In this document: in pieces, positions 5,967-15,845 of the stretch
Position numbering within the stretch: position 1 is the stretch's first letter
How the letters are laid out: each line of letters opens with the position of its first letter
Source of the DNA: an uncultured Chloroflexota bacterium
GTDB lineage: Bacteria > Chloroflexota > Anaerolineae > Aggregatilineales > Phototrophicaceae
DNA: 23,966 nucleotides
Assembly (NCBI GenBank): GCA_937988705.1
Contig: CALKIA010000597.1
Span: forward strand, 1 to 23,966
Reading direction: 5' to 3'
Notes under the pieces: generated by a model
Seen by the model: only the letters and a program-made list of their open reading frames with translations
Told to the model about the DNA's origin: nothing
The model's database searches: none
Made by a program: the position numbers and the translations under genes

Positions 5967-7925
5967 TTAGGCGTGCTTCTTCGCGCGCTGCCGCTGGATC
6001 TCCGGGATGATGAGCAGGCTGAGCAGACCATTCAGCACGACGATCACCGTGCTGCCTTCGTGACCGAGCACGCCGAGCGGGAGCGGCAGATCCACAACAA
6101 ACGCGCCCGTGATCAGCAGAACGATCACGGCGATGGCGAAGGTGATATTCTGCCACACGACGCGGCGCGCCTTTTTGCTCAGGTTGATGGCGTAGGGGAT
6201 CAGTTCGAGACGGTCGCCCATCAGCACAAGGTCGGCGGTTTCCAGCGCGACATCTGTGCCCGCTGCGCCCATCGCAATGCCGATGCTGGCAGTCGCCAGC
6301 GCGGGCGCGTCGTTCACGCCATCGCCAACCATCGCCACCGCGCCGATCTTCGCCTCCATCTCCTTGACGACCGTCACCTTATCTTCCGGCATCAGCCCGG
6401 CGTACACTTGATCGACGCCGACCTGCTGGGCGATATTCTGCGCGACTTTCGGGTTATCGCCCGTAAGCATGGCGACTTTCAAGCCCATCTTATGCAGCGT
6501 GTTGATGATGTCTTTGGCTTCTGGTCGCAGTTGGTCGGCCAGGGCGATCAAGCCGATCCACTTGCCGCCCCGCTGCACCAGCATGACCGTCTTGCCTTCA
6601 TCTTCCAGACGGTGCCGGGCTTCGCTCATGCGCGCCGGGAAATCACCATTTTGCAGCAAATACTGCGGGCTGCCGATATTGACGATCTGCCCGTGTACAA
6701 TCGCTTGCACGCCGCGACCGGGAATCGCTTCGAAGTCGCTCACATCATCCAGCGGAATTTGCCGCGCCTGCGCCGCCGCCGCGACCGCTTTTGCCAGCGG
6801 ATGTTCGGACCGCGCTTCGACCGCCGCCGCGATGCGCAGTAGTTCGGTTTCGTCAATTTCATCACAGGGGATCAGATCGGTCAGCGCCGGTTTCCCCTGC
6901 GTGAGTGTCCCCGTTTTGTCAAAGGTGATCGCTTTAACCGCTGCCAGACCTTCAAGGTAGGCGCCGCCCTTGAACAGGACGCCATTGCGGGCCCCCGCCG
7001 CAATCGCCGAGATGAACGACGCGGGTGTGCTGATCACCAGCGCGCACGGTGAAGCGACCGTCATGAGAACCATGGCGCGGTAGAAATTGTGCGTAAAGTC
7101 CGCCCAACCGAGCGCGGGCGGGATCACGACGATCAGCGCCACCGACGCAATGATCAACGTAGCATAGCGCTGCTCAAAGACTTCGAGGAAACGTTCGGTC
7201 GGCGCTTTGCTGTCCTGCGCTTCTTCCACCATCTTGATGATACGCGCCAGCACCGTATCCGAGGCGGGTTGCAGGGCTTCGACGTCCAACATACCCTGCT
7301 GATTGAGCGTTCCGGCGAACACCTTGTCGCCGACGCCCTTTTCAACGGGCATCGATTCGCCCGTAATGGGCGCCTGATCGACGGCGGAACGTCCCGCCTT
7401 GACGATCCCATCAACGGGCAGACGTTCACCCGGTTCGATCAGGATCAGATCGCCGACGCGAATCGTGCTGACCTTGACCACCTGTACCCCATTCGGCCCT
7501 TTGACTTTCGCCTCAGACGGGTAGAGCTTGAGCAAACCGCGAATCGCCTGCCGACTGCGGCCAATCGCATAGTCTTGCAGCACATTGCTCAGCGAGAACA
7601 GGAACAACAGCATTGCGCCTTCGTGCCATTGATCGATCAGCGCTGCGCCCAGCGCCGCGAGGATCATGAGCATATCCACATCCAGCCGCTTTTCGCGCAG
7701 ACTGGTGAGTGCGCCAATCGTGCCGAACAAGCCGCCCGCCCCATAGGAAATGACATTCACCATCAGGATGAGCAGCGCGGGCGCTTCCAAGCGCTCCAGC
7801 AGCAGACTGGTCAGGATAGCGACCAGGGTGACGACGACGAGCCGCGGCTCTAGCCAGGCTTGCGTTAACCATGCAGGCCGGTTACTCACGGCGGCGGTTT
7901 CTTGTGTAGAGATGACTGTAGCCAT
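5967..7925 (-). CDS. P1B-4-type transition-metal efflux ATPase (Co/Fe-type)
   Basis: The 652-residue protein is a complete P-type ATPase. Visible motifs are TGE at 188-190 (actuator domain), the membrane metal-site motif Ser-Pro-Cys at 292-294, the phosphorylation motif DKTGT at 336-340, the nucleotide-domain SEHPLA near 373-378, and GDGVNDAP towards the end of the phosphorylation domain. The SPC motif together with His-Glu-Gly-Ser-Thr at 622-626 in the last membrane region is the signature of the P1B-4 subgroup (CoaT, CtpD/CtpJ, PfeT), known for Co, Fe(II) and sometimes Zn export. There is no N-terminal heavy-metal-binding domain, as is usual in this subgroup. Copper or Cd/Zn classes, which carry CPC, are unlikely. 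A promoter lies just upstream and a strong terminator follows. Confidence 0.93.
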   Translation of the reverse strand: MATVISTQETAAVSNRPAWLTQAWLEPRLVVVTLVAILTSLLLERLEAPALLILMVNVISYGAGGLFGTIGALTSLREKRLDVDMLMILAALGAALIDQWHEGAMLLFLFSLSNVLQDYAIGRSRQAIRGLLKLYPSEAKVKGPNGVQVVKVSTIRVGDLILIEPGERLPVDGIVKAGRSAVDQAPITGESMPVEKGVGDKVFAGTLNQQGMLDVEALQPASDTVLARIIKMVEEAQDSKAPTERFLEVFEQRYATLIIASVALIVVIPPALGWADFTHNFYRAMVLMTVASPCALVISTPASFISAIAAGARNGVLFKGGAYLEGLAAVKAITFDKTGTLTQGKPALTDLIPCDEIDETELLRIAAAVEARSEHPLAKAVAAAAQARQIPLDDVSDFEAIPGRGVQAIVHGQIVNIGSPQYLLQNGDFPARMSEARHRLEDEGKTVMLVQRGGKWIGLIALADQLRPEAKDIINTLHKMGLKVAMLTGDNPKVAQNIAQQVGVDQVYAGLMPEDKVTVVKEMEAKIGAVAMVGDGVNDAPALATASIGIAMGAAGTDVALETADLVLMGDRLELIPYAINLSKKARRVVWQNITFAIAVIVLLITGAFVVDLPLPLGVLGHEGSTVIVVLNGLLSLLIIPEIQRQRAKKHA

Positions 7926-7964
7926 TTAAGCCCCACTGTTACTTTTTACTGCACCAATAATCTC

Positions 7965-7993
7965 ATTTTAACCCGCATTAACTTGAAGATCAA
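7965..7993 (-). promoter_or_regulatory. Sigma70-like promoter for the metal ATPase
   Basis: On the minus strand TTGATC (7988-7993) and TAAAAT (7965-7970) are exactly 17 bp apart, about 40 bp ahead of the ATPase start. The -35 box overlaps the region proposed as -35 for the divergent glpK promoter. Inferred from box match and spacing only. Confidence 0.6.
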
Positions 7994-8015
7994 CATACGT
8001 TAGTGATGCTATAAT
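7983..8015 (+). promoter_or_regulatory. Extended -10 promoter candidate for glpK, with possible operator
   Basis: TATAAT at 8010-8015 carries a TG one base upstream (8007-8008), an extended -10. The nearest -35-like TTGAAG (7983-7988) is 21 bp away, too far for an ordinary pair, so the extended -10 would carry most of the strength or an activator would be needed. TAGTGA (8001-8006) and TCACTA (8027-8032) form an inverted repeat around the -10 and could be a repressor site. Confidence 0.5.
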
Positions 8016-8071
8016 CTGGCAGATTGTCACTAGTTAGGTGATAGCGATTAGACTTGTGCTTTTAAACCTTA

Positions 8072-8093
8072 GCTAACGGCTGGCTAACCGCTG
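8072..8093 (+). repeat. Two 11-bp direct repeats in the glpK leader
   Basis: GCTAACGGCTG (8072-8082) is followed at once by GCTAACCGCTG (8083-8093), one mismatch, period 11 bp. The spacing equals about one helical turn, which suits a side-by-side protein site, but the unit also resembles the TTAGC/GCTAA heptad repeats near 18.5 kb. Confidence 0.5.
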
Positions 8094-8132
8094 TTTACGC
8101 ACACTTACGCCTACCAAAGAAGGATTCTTCTC

Positions 8133-9599
<1,467 letters not shown>

Positions 9600-9616
9600 A
9601 AGCAAGACAAGAAAAA

Positions 9617-9715
9617 GGCTTAACGCAAAGACGCAAGGACACGAAGGCGCAAAGCAAGTGGATAAAATCCTTAGCGTCGTTGCGTCTTCGCGCCTTTGCG
9701 TTGAATCTTTGCTTT
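9617..9715. repeat. Inverted pair of 8-9 bp tandem repeats (ACGCAAAG type)
   Basis: The left arm is built from ACGCAAAG, ACGCAAGG, ACACGAAGG and CGCAAAG (9623-9654). The right arm (about 9670-9715) carries the same units on the other strand, for example TTGCGTCTT and CGCCTTTGCGTT. A spacer of about 15 nt lies between. The arms can form a long imperfect hairpin on either strand, and the element fills the space between two converging genes, so a role as a two-way transcription end is plausible. Similar CGCAAAG strings are familiar from other environmental bacteria, from memory and unchecked. Confidence 0.8.
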
Positions 9716-9727
9716 CTTTTCTGGCCC

Positions 9728-10720
9728 TTAAATGTCTTTCCAGTCCGGCGGATGGTGCTCACGCCGCCAGCGAACGCCCTGCGGGTAACCGATCATCTTG
9801 GCGACGTCGCCAACCACGCGGATGATCGGCACGAGCGCCGCCGCGTACAGCCGATCCGTCGAATCGACGCGCACACCATTGTTGGCCGCACTGTCCAGCA
9901 CGCGTCCCAACCGTTGATATGGTGCGCGTAAATACACCGCCCCGCCAAGCAGATACAAGCCCCACAGCACGCGCTGCACGCGCCAACCGAGCAAGAAGAT
10001 CAGCGGAATGGCGACGAGATAAGTCAGATAGCGGGCGGCGTGGCGCTTGCGGAACAAATCGGCTTTGCCGTCGCCGCGCGCATACCGTTGATACGTCTTG
10101 TAGAAGCTGTTCAGATCGCCGTGCGGGCGGTAGTAGGCCAGCGCCTCCGGAGCGAAAGTCAGCGGCGCGGCGGTCTGTTTGAGGCGCAGGTCAAAAACCA
10201 GATCTTCGCAGTAATCCAGCCATTCGGGATAGCCGCCGACCGTCGCCCACGCCGATTTGCGAAAGGCGACGCTGCGGCTGCTCGGCAAAAACGTCTCCGG
10301 GTCAACTTCATCGACGAGTGGGAAAGCGGTTGCGCCCATGGCCGCCTCAAACACGGTGCGCGCATCCATCGCGAAGAAGCCCGCCACCACTTCCACCGCC
10401 GGATCGTCGATCAACGGCTGGGTGATCCGCTTGAGCCATTCCCGATCCAGCACCACGCCGGCATCCGTCGCCGCGATGATATCGCCCTGCGCCGCCGCAA
10501 TCGCGCGGTTGCGCCCCGCGCTGATATTCGCGCCCGGTTCGACCAGCACGCGCAGCGGCACGCGATCTTCGTATTCCTTGAGCACAGCCACCGTGTGATC
10601 GCGGCTGCCGCCATCCACAATGACTACTTCATCGGGCGGGCAGGTCTGCGCGACGAGCGAATCCAGCAGGCGGCGCAGGTGGTCGCCCTCATTGAGGACG
10701 GTAGATATCACACTGATCAA
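9728..10720 (-). CDS. Family-2 glycosyltransferase with C-terminal membrane segment
   Basis: The 330-residue product has an N-terminal GT-A domain: a nucleotide-binding start VISTVLNEGDHLRRLLDSL, the VDGGSRDHT segment at 35-43, an Asp-rich metal site near ATDAGVVLD (84-92), and an acidic Cys-Glu-Asp at 171-173 in the position of the catalytic base of GT2 enzymes. Residues 230-265 are hydrophobic and would anchor it to the cytoplasmic membrane. Such enzymes move sugars from nucleotide donors to lipids or polysaccharides; donor and acceptor are unknown. The TTG start at 10720 overlaps the preceding gene's TGA (TTGA), which favours this start over the GTG at 10711 and suggests coupling to the monooxygenase gene. 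Confidence 0.88.
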   Translation of the reverse strand: MISVISTVLNEGDHLRRLLDSLVAQTCPPDEVVIVDGGSRDHTVAVLKEYEDRVPLRVLVEPGANISAGRNRAIAAAQGDIIAATDAGVVLDREWLKRITQPLIDDPAVEVVAGFFAMDARTVFEAAMGATAFPLVDEVDPETFLPSSRSVAFRKSAWATVGGYPEWLDYCEDLVFDLRLKQTAAPLTFAPEALAYYRPHGDLNSFYKTYQRYARGDGKADLFRKRHAARYLTYLVAIPLIFLLGWRVQRVLWGLYLLGGAVYLRAPYQRLGRVLDSAANNGVRVDSTDRLYAAALVPIIRVVGDVAKMIGYPQGVRWRREHHPPDWKDI

Positions 10721-12021
10721 GCTTGAACCCCCGCCCAGACGGGCGCATTCTGTGGAATTTCGCGCAGCACAGCGCGGCGCAGCTCATGATATTCGACTTC
10801 GATGGTGTGGCGCGGCGTGTCGATGTACGTCCGCGCAATGCGGTCAACTTCCTGCTGCATCCGCTCCCGCGCGTCGGCGGGCAACCGATAGTTGCCGACG
10901 ATCAGGTTCGCCGCCAGTTTCGCCTGCAAATCGGCAATCGGCCAGATGCAGCCCAGCGGTTGAAACAAGCCGATGAAGAACAGTGACGGGTGGTCGAGGT
11001 GGAACATCCGCAGGAACAGCGGCACCTGCGTGCCATCAAAGTGGATGAACTGCTTCTCGAAGAACGGAAACGAAATACGAAAACCCGTCGCGGCGATCAC
11101 CGTATCGTATTCTTCGACGCGCCCATCCACAAATTCGACGCGCTGCCCGTCGAAGCACTTAATATCCGGGCGTGGCTTGACCCGGCCGTGCCGCAGGTTG
11201 TAGAGCAGTTCCGAGTTCATGACCAGATGCACGCCCAGAATTTGTTCTTTAGGCTTAGGTAAGCCGTACATGTCGTTGCTGCCGATCTGCGTCCACAGTG
11301 TGAAGCGCAGCAGTTGGACATAGAGCCAGTGCGGCAGCCAATTGAACTTTGCCGCCAGCACATCGGACGGGTAACCCATGACAACCTTCGGCGAGATGTA
11401 GTAGCCGCGCCGCATGCTGAGCGCCGTAAACGCGGAAATGCGCCCCGTCTCGACCGCAATATCACAGGCGGAATTACCGCCGCCGATCACCAGCACGCGC
11501 TGGTCGCGGAACGGTGCGGCGCTCTTATATTCGTGCGAATGCAGGAACTGCCCCGTAAATGTGCCGGGATAGTTCGGGTAGCGCGGATCCCAATGGTGAC
11601 CATTCGCCACGAATAGATAATCAAATATCTCGACCGCCCCATCGCCGAGCGTAATGCGCCACGTATTAGCGGGCTGTTTCTCTGCGTTCGTGACTTCCGT
11701 GTTGAAACGCACACACCGATCCACTCCGAAATGCCGCGCGTAGCTCTGGAAGTAGGCTAAAACCTGCTTATGCGACGGGTAATCGGGATAGTCGGCGGGC
11801 ATGGGGAAATCTTCGAAGCCAGACAGCGTGCGGGAGGTGATGATGTGCGTCGTCTCATACACACTGGAATGGCTCAACTGCGGTGAGTAAATCCAGTTCC
11901 CGCCGATCTGACTCTGCCGCTCATAGACGACGGGCGTGATGCCCACCTGCAAGAGATTCTTCGCTGTGGTGATACCGGATGGTCCCGCGCCGATCACGCA
12001 TACCCGAGGAGTTGTCGCCAT
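10717..12021 (-). CDS. Flavin-containing monooxygenase (FMO-like)
   Basis: The 434-residue protein shows both dinucleotide folds: GAGPSG at residues 11-16 for FAD and GGGNSACD at 180-187 for NADPH. Between them FTGQFLHSHEY at 155-165 fits the FMO fingerprint Phe-x-Gly-x-x-x-His-x-x-x-Tyr. An ATG motif (Ala-Thr-Gly, in VIAATGF) sits before the C-terminal part as expected. These enzymes insert one oxygen atom into N-, S- or ketone substrates. I prefer ATG 12021, which has GGGG 7 nt upstream, over the ATG four codons earlier at 12033, which has no site. The gene overlaps the downstream glycosyltransferase by four bases; a joint role in modifying a lipid or glycan is possible but only inferred. 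Confidence 0.92.
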   Translation of the reverse strand: MATTPRVCVIGAGPSGITTAKNLLQVGITPVVYERQSQIGGNWIYSPQLSHSSVYETTHIITSRTLSGFEDFPMPADYPDYPSHKQVLAYFQSYARHFGVDRCVRFNTEVTNAEKQPANTWRITLGDGAVEIFDYLFVANGHHWDPRYPNYPGTFTGQFLHSHEYKSAAPFRDQRVLVIGGGNSACDIAVETGRISAFTALSMRRGYYISPKVVMGYPSDVLAAKFNWLPHWLYVQLLRFTLWTQIGSNDMYGLPKPKEQILGVHLVMNSELLYNLRHGRVKPRPDIKCFDGQRVEFVDGRVEEYDTVIAATGFRISFPFFEKQFIHFDGTQVPLFLRMFHLDHPSLFFIGLFQPLGCIWPIADLQAKLAANLIVGNYRLPADARERMQQEVDRIARTYIDTPRHTIEVEYHELRRAVLREIPQNAPVWAGVQA

Positions 12022-12065
12022 AGTAGACCCCATTTAATTGCGCCACAACCCCATCCGCCCAAAAT

Positions 12066-12126
12066 GTAGAGGCGCCCCGATGTGTGCGCCCTACGTAAAG
12101 GGCAGACCCAGGGGTCTGCGCCGTAG
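12066..12126. repeat. Two adjacent GTAG-ended palindromes plus a nearby hairpin
   Basis: The first unit, 12066-12094, runs from GTAGAGGCGC to GCGCCCTAC. The second, 12095-12126, runs from GTAAAGGGCAGACC to GGTCTGCGCCGTAG. They are abutted rather than separated by a spacer as in the other pairs. A further 7-bp stem (CATTTCG/CGAAATG) lies at 12132-12151. The group fills most of the gap between two minus-strand genes and is the only candidate for a transcript end there. Confidence 0.7.
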
Positions 12127-12210
12127 CAAAACATTTCGTTACGGCGAAATGAGGATGCGGGACGACCTAACCATTATTGTCCCGAAGTTTACCTGATCCC
12201 CGGCCGGATT

Positions 12211-15200
12211 TCACCCTGCGTCGAAGAAATAACCGACCCCCGGCTGCGTGCGAATATGGCGCGGGCTCTCGGTGGCGGGTTCGAGCTTCTTGCGCAAGCG
12301 GCTGATGTTCACCCACAGGTACTGCGTCTCCCCCTGATGTTCCGGCCCCCACACCTGACTCAGCAGCTGCTTGTGCGTGACTGTCTGCCCCTTGTTCATG
12401 ACCAAGGTGTACAGCAAATCATACTCGATGCGCGTGAGTTCCAGCGGTTTGTTGTCGAGGAACACGGTGCGCTTAGCGAAGTCGATATACAGGTTATCCA
12501 TGAGCAGCGGTTCGCTCGTGCGATCGGGCAGATGGCGGCGCGCGAAGATCACGCGCACGCGGGCCAGTAGTTCGTCATGGCTGATGGGGCTGCTGATGTA
12601 ATCGTCCGCGCCCGCGTTCAAGCCGTCCGCCTTATCCTGCCCTGTTCCCTCGTCCGAGATCAGGATGATCGGCACTTCGCTGCGCTGGCGGATGCGCTTG
12701 CACGCGTCGATGCCACTGCGATCTGTCAGCTTAGCGTCGACGATGAGCAGATCCCAGTGGGCTTCAGTGACCGCGGGCAGCGCCTCATCAACCGCCGTAT
12801 ATTCGATGACTTCGTACTCAGCTTCCTCCAGCTTGTCCAGGAGCGTTTCCGCCAACGTGGAACGCCCCTTGATCAACATGATGCGTTCCAATTCGCGCTG
12901 CGGCGCGCGGGCGGCTCCGGCAGACGCGGGCGCAGCCTCGGCGACAACCGGGAGCACCGGCGCGGTCGCGGGTAGGGACTCCGTCAGCGCCGGGTTAGCG
13001 GGCAGCACGATGCGCAGACTCGTTCCGATATGGTTTGTGCCCCCGACGTAGAGATGTCCCCCGCTCCTCCGAATGAGTTCACCCGCGATATACACGCTTA
13101 GATTGGCGTTTTCCCCCTCCGGCGATTCCAGCTGGCCGATGGGCATCGGCGGCCCCATATCTTCGATGGTGATCTGCACCTCGCGTCCGCTCTCCACCGC
13201 GACGTGAATCGGCACGCCTGTTGGGGATGCTTCCAACGCCCGCTGAATCAGCGCGGTGAGCGCCCGACCCAACGCGTACTCATCGCTCGTTACAGTGATC
13301 AGATTGGTCGGGATGGCAATGCTGATCTGGCGGAAAGCGCGGTTGAACACCCGCGCTGAGATGACTCGTTCCAGCAGTTCGTTGAGCTGAACGTCTTCGC
13401 GGCGGATCTCCAGCCCACCATTTTGCAGGCGGTACAAATCAATAACGTTATCCCACTGCCGCCCGATGCGTTCGATGCCCGCCTCGAGGTCTTCCAGCAG
13501 GCGCTGACGTTCGCCGTAGCTCATGCTGCCGTGCTGTTCGCTCAGCGCGCTGATCATGCTGCGCGCCTGCGCGTAAGGAATACGCTCAAACAGCGAATCG
13601 AGCCGCAGCCCACTTTCGCGCACCTGATTCTTCGGGCGGACCACGCCCACCCAGCTCACGCCATTGCCATCGCTGAGAAACTTGACGAAATCGATCAACA
13701 ATTCGATACCATCCGCTAGTGTCACGGCGACAATCGGATAATCACTCTCCTCGTTCTCACGGATGCGCGTGCGCGCCGTTTGGAGGTGGGCGAAGGTCTG
13801 CGCAGGCGTGCCCGTTTCGTCGGCGATGCCGCGCAGCAGCACATCCGATTCCTGATTGACGAAATGCCCCGTCGGCACGCGCGTCAGTTCGGTTACCTGC
13901 GGATTGCAGATCACGACCCGGTTGTGCTCGTCGACGAAGAAAATGCCCTCGTTGATGCTCACCAGCACGGACATCACCCGCGCGTGATTCTGCAAAATCT
14001 CATGATTGAGGTGAATGCGTTGGAGCGCGTATACGGCGATTTGCACCATGTGGTTGACGAGCGCCGTATCTACAGCATAGCCTTCGACCAGACTCACAAA
14101 CAGCAGTCCCGCGTTTTGAATCGGGAACGCGGTGACTTGCGGCGAATTCAAAGCGCTGAGGATTGGGTGTAGGATCGGGTTGACACCCCGGACGATATCA
14201 CGCGGCGGGTTATCTTCGCCGAAGCGATACCCCAATCCGTACAACACGCCTTCCCGGTTGAGGGGTGGCAGTTCGGCCACGACCTGCCCGCCGTAATTGT
14301 CGACGTAGATATCGTCAAACAGCCACACGACTACCCGCGTCACCAGCGGAATATCGGCCACAACCTGGGCCAACGCCGCCGCAACCTCGGTCGGCGCGGA
14401 CGCATTGGCGAACGCGCGCCATGCGTCGAGCAGTCGTTCATTCGTTTCGAGACTCAGCCGCTGCGCCTGATGTTGATAGGCCGTGCGCAGTCCGGCGGCA
14501 AACTGCGCCGCAAATTGCTCATAGATGAACAGGTCTTCGTTGTCGATCTCTGGCGCGAAAATGCCCAGCGCGCCGATCACCTCGCGGCCGGTCACGAGCG
14601 GCAGGATAGCCGCGGGACTCGTCTCCGGGAAAATGGGAATCGGCACATAGTACGGGTTACGATTGAGATCCGCGTAGACTTGCAGCAGACGACTGCGCAT
14701 CGTCCACAAGAACGGATCGTGATCGCCGGGATGCAAGACGCTGTCAAACAGCTGATTCTTGTTGATGAAATCGGTATTGCCCGCGTACAGGCGAAAGTTA
14801 TCGCCTTCACGCAAAACCACGGCAATCCCTTCGAGGCGGAACAGGGTGCTAATAAAATGGATGGCGTTCAGGATCACGCGGCGCGGCTCATCGCTCGTTT
14901 CGAGCAGACGGGTCAGCGATGCGATCATGTGTAGTTTCTGGTTGCGCTCCACGAGCGCGCGGTTTTGCGTGTGCTGCTTGAGCATCAAGCGCACATGTGA
15001 GAGCAGTTCATCTTTCGACAAGCGCGTTGACAGCAGATCGTCCACGCCTGCGTGAATCAGCTGTGTCTGGTAAGCGGCGTCTGTTTCGTCGGACAGCACG
15101 ATCAGGGGCAGCGTAGGAAAACGGCGTTTGATCTCTTCCACCACGTCGAGGATTTGGTCTCGTAGAAATGTGTCATCGGCCATAATCAGGTCATACCGAA

Positions 15201-15333
15201 TGTTGTGCAGGGTTTTCACCGCACCCTGCAGATCGTCCGTGGCGATGAATTCGTGACTCTCCTGAAGATGCCGCAAGACCCACGGATCTTGCTTATCGGT
15301 GAGAAGTAGGATTAATCCGCGCTTAGTTTTCAC
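12211..15333 (-). CDS. Giant hybrid signalling protein: REC-GAF-GAF-PAS-pseudokinase-REC-OmpR DNA-binding
   Basis: The 1040-residue protein fuses a sensor chain to a DNA-binding output. From the N-terminus: receiver-like domain (1-120, possible phospho-Asp53, the usual Lys is Arg104); two GAF-like domains (about 135-290 and 295-445); PAS (about 450-570); a four-helix-like region (575-640) without the kinase histidine, Tyr587 lying in the aligned place; HATPase-like fold (650-780) with Arg698 where the N-box Asn belongs and Asp-Met-Gly-Pro-Pro for Asp-x-Gly-x-Gly; an Ala/Pro-rich linker; a second receiver (817-930) keeping Asp866 but with Lys-Gly instead of the acidic pair and Ser915 instead of Lys; and an OmpR/PhoB winged helix (940-1038). 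It is probably a cytoplasmic, phosphorylation-independent transcription factor. GTG start with GGAG 7 nt upstream; divergent from the FHA gene. Confidence 0.9.
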   Translation of the reverse strand: MKTKRGLILLLTDKQDPWVLRHLQESHEFIATDDLQGAVKTLHNIRYDLIMADDTFLRDQILDVVEEIKRRFPTLPLIVLSDETDAAYQTQLIHAGVDDLLSTRLSKDELLSHVRLMLKQHTQNRALVERNQKLHMIASLTRLLETSDEPRRVILNAIHFISTLFRLEGIAVVLREGDNFRLYAGNTDFINKNQLFDSVLHPGDHDPFLWTMRSRLLQVYADLNRNPYYVPIPIFPETSPAAILPLVTGREVIGALGIFAPEIDNEDLFIYEQFAAQFAAGLRTAYQHQAQRLSLETNERLLDAWRAFANASAPTEVAAALAQVVADIPLVTRVVVWLFDDIYVDNYGGQVVAELPPLNREGVLYGLGYRFGEDNPPRDIVRGVNPILHPILSALNSPQVTAFPIQNAGLLFVSLVEGYAVDTALVNHMVQIAVYALQRIHLNHEILQNHARVMSVLVSINEGIFFVDEHNRVVICNPQVTELTRVPTGHFVNQESDVLLRGIADETGTPAQTFAHLQTARTRIRENEESDYPIVAVTLADGIELLIDFVKFLSDGNGVSWVGVVRPKNQVRESGLRLDSLFERIPYAQARSMISALSEQHGSMSYGERQRLLEDLEAGIERIGRQWDNVIDLYRLQNGGLEIRREDVQLNELLERVISARVFNRAFRQISIAIPTNLITVTSDEYALGRALTALIQRALEASPTGVPIHVAVESGREVQITIEDMGPPMPIGQLESPEGENANLSVYIAGELIRRSGGHLYVGGTNHIGTSLRIVLPANPALTESLPATAPVLPVVAEAAPASAGAARAPQRELERIMLIKGRSTLAETLLDKLEEAEYEVIEYTAVDEALPAVTEAHWDLLIVDAKLTDRSGIDACKRIRQRSEVPIILISDEGTGQDKADGLNAGADDYISSPISHDELLARVRVIFARRHLPDRTSEPLLMDNLYIDFAKRTVFLDNKPLELTRIEYDLLYTLVMNKGQTVTHKQLLSQVWGPEHQGETQYLWVNISRLRKKLEPATESPRHIRTQPGVGYFFDAG

Positions 15334-15363
15334 ACATTCACTCCGAAATCATGCTACACTTAA

Positions 15364-15373
15364 TGTATACAAT
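15364..15373. promoter_or_regulatory. TGTATACA palindrome with -10-like boxes in a divergent control region
   Basis: The 65-bp AT-rich gap between the divergent signalling and FHA genes contains the perfect 8-bp palindrome TGTATACA (15364-15371). Read on the + strand it gives TACAAT (15368-15373), a fair -10 box 26 bp ahead of the FHA start; read on the minus strand it gives TATACA. No good -35 box is present for either direction. It could be a shared promoter or operator. Confidence 0.35.
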
Positions 15374-15398
15374 AATTAAGTTTAAAAGGAAAGAGCCC

Positions 15399-15845
15399 AT
15401 GAATACTCTGATCCGCAAAACGGGCAAGCTGACCGACACCCATCAAATCGCGGTGCAGCCGGTGGGTCCCGCCCGTTCTGAACCGAAACTTGGTCGGCTG
15501 CGCCCGTGGCGGATCGCCTTTGTGTTAAAAGCCTCCGGGGTGCGGATTGTGACAGATGTTATGGAAACGCTGATCTTGGGGCGAATTTCACCGGATGGTG
15601 GCGACACCCCGGTCATCGACCTCCGTCCGTTCGATGCGGAGGATGCGGGCGTCTCGCGCAAACATGTGCTGATCAAAGTCGAAGGCGATGGCGTTTATGC
15701 CTCTGACTTGCAGAGCGCTAACGGGACGTTCTTGAACGGTATACGGTTAGATCCGCACACCTTTTACCCGGTTTTTCACCATGACGAACTGCTGCTGGGT
15801 TTGCTGCAAGTTGAGCTTGAGCTGCTGATCGATCCTCTAAGCTGA
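15399..15845 (+). CDS. FHA-domain protein (phosphothreonine-binding)
   Basis: The 148-residue product has a basic, flexible N-terminus of about 40 residues and one forkhead-associated domain over about 60-140. The FHA signature residues are all there: Gly-Arg in LILGR, Ser-Arg-x-His in VSRKH, and Asn-Gly-Thr in SANGTFLNG. FHA domains bind phosphothreonine peptides made by Ser/Thr kinases; no such kinase lies in the window. AAAGGAAAGAG precedes ATG 15399, which I prefer over upstream starts at 15351. It is divergent from the giant signalling gene and its 3' end overlaps the opposite 68-residue frame by 9 bp. Confidence 0.9.
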   Translation: MNTLIRKTGKLTDTHQIAVQPVGPARSEPKLGRLRPWRIAFVLKASGVRIVTDVMETLILGRISPDGGDTPVIDLRPFDAEDAGVSRKHVLIKVEGDGVYASDLQSANGTFLNGIRLDPHTFYPVFHHDELLLGLLQVELELLIDPLS

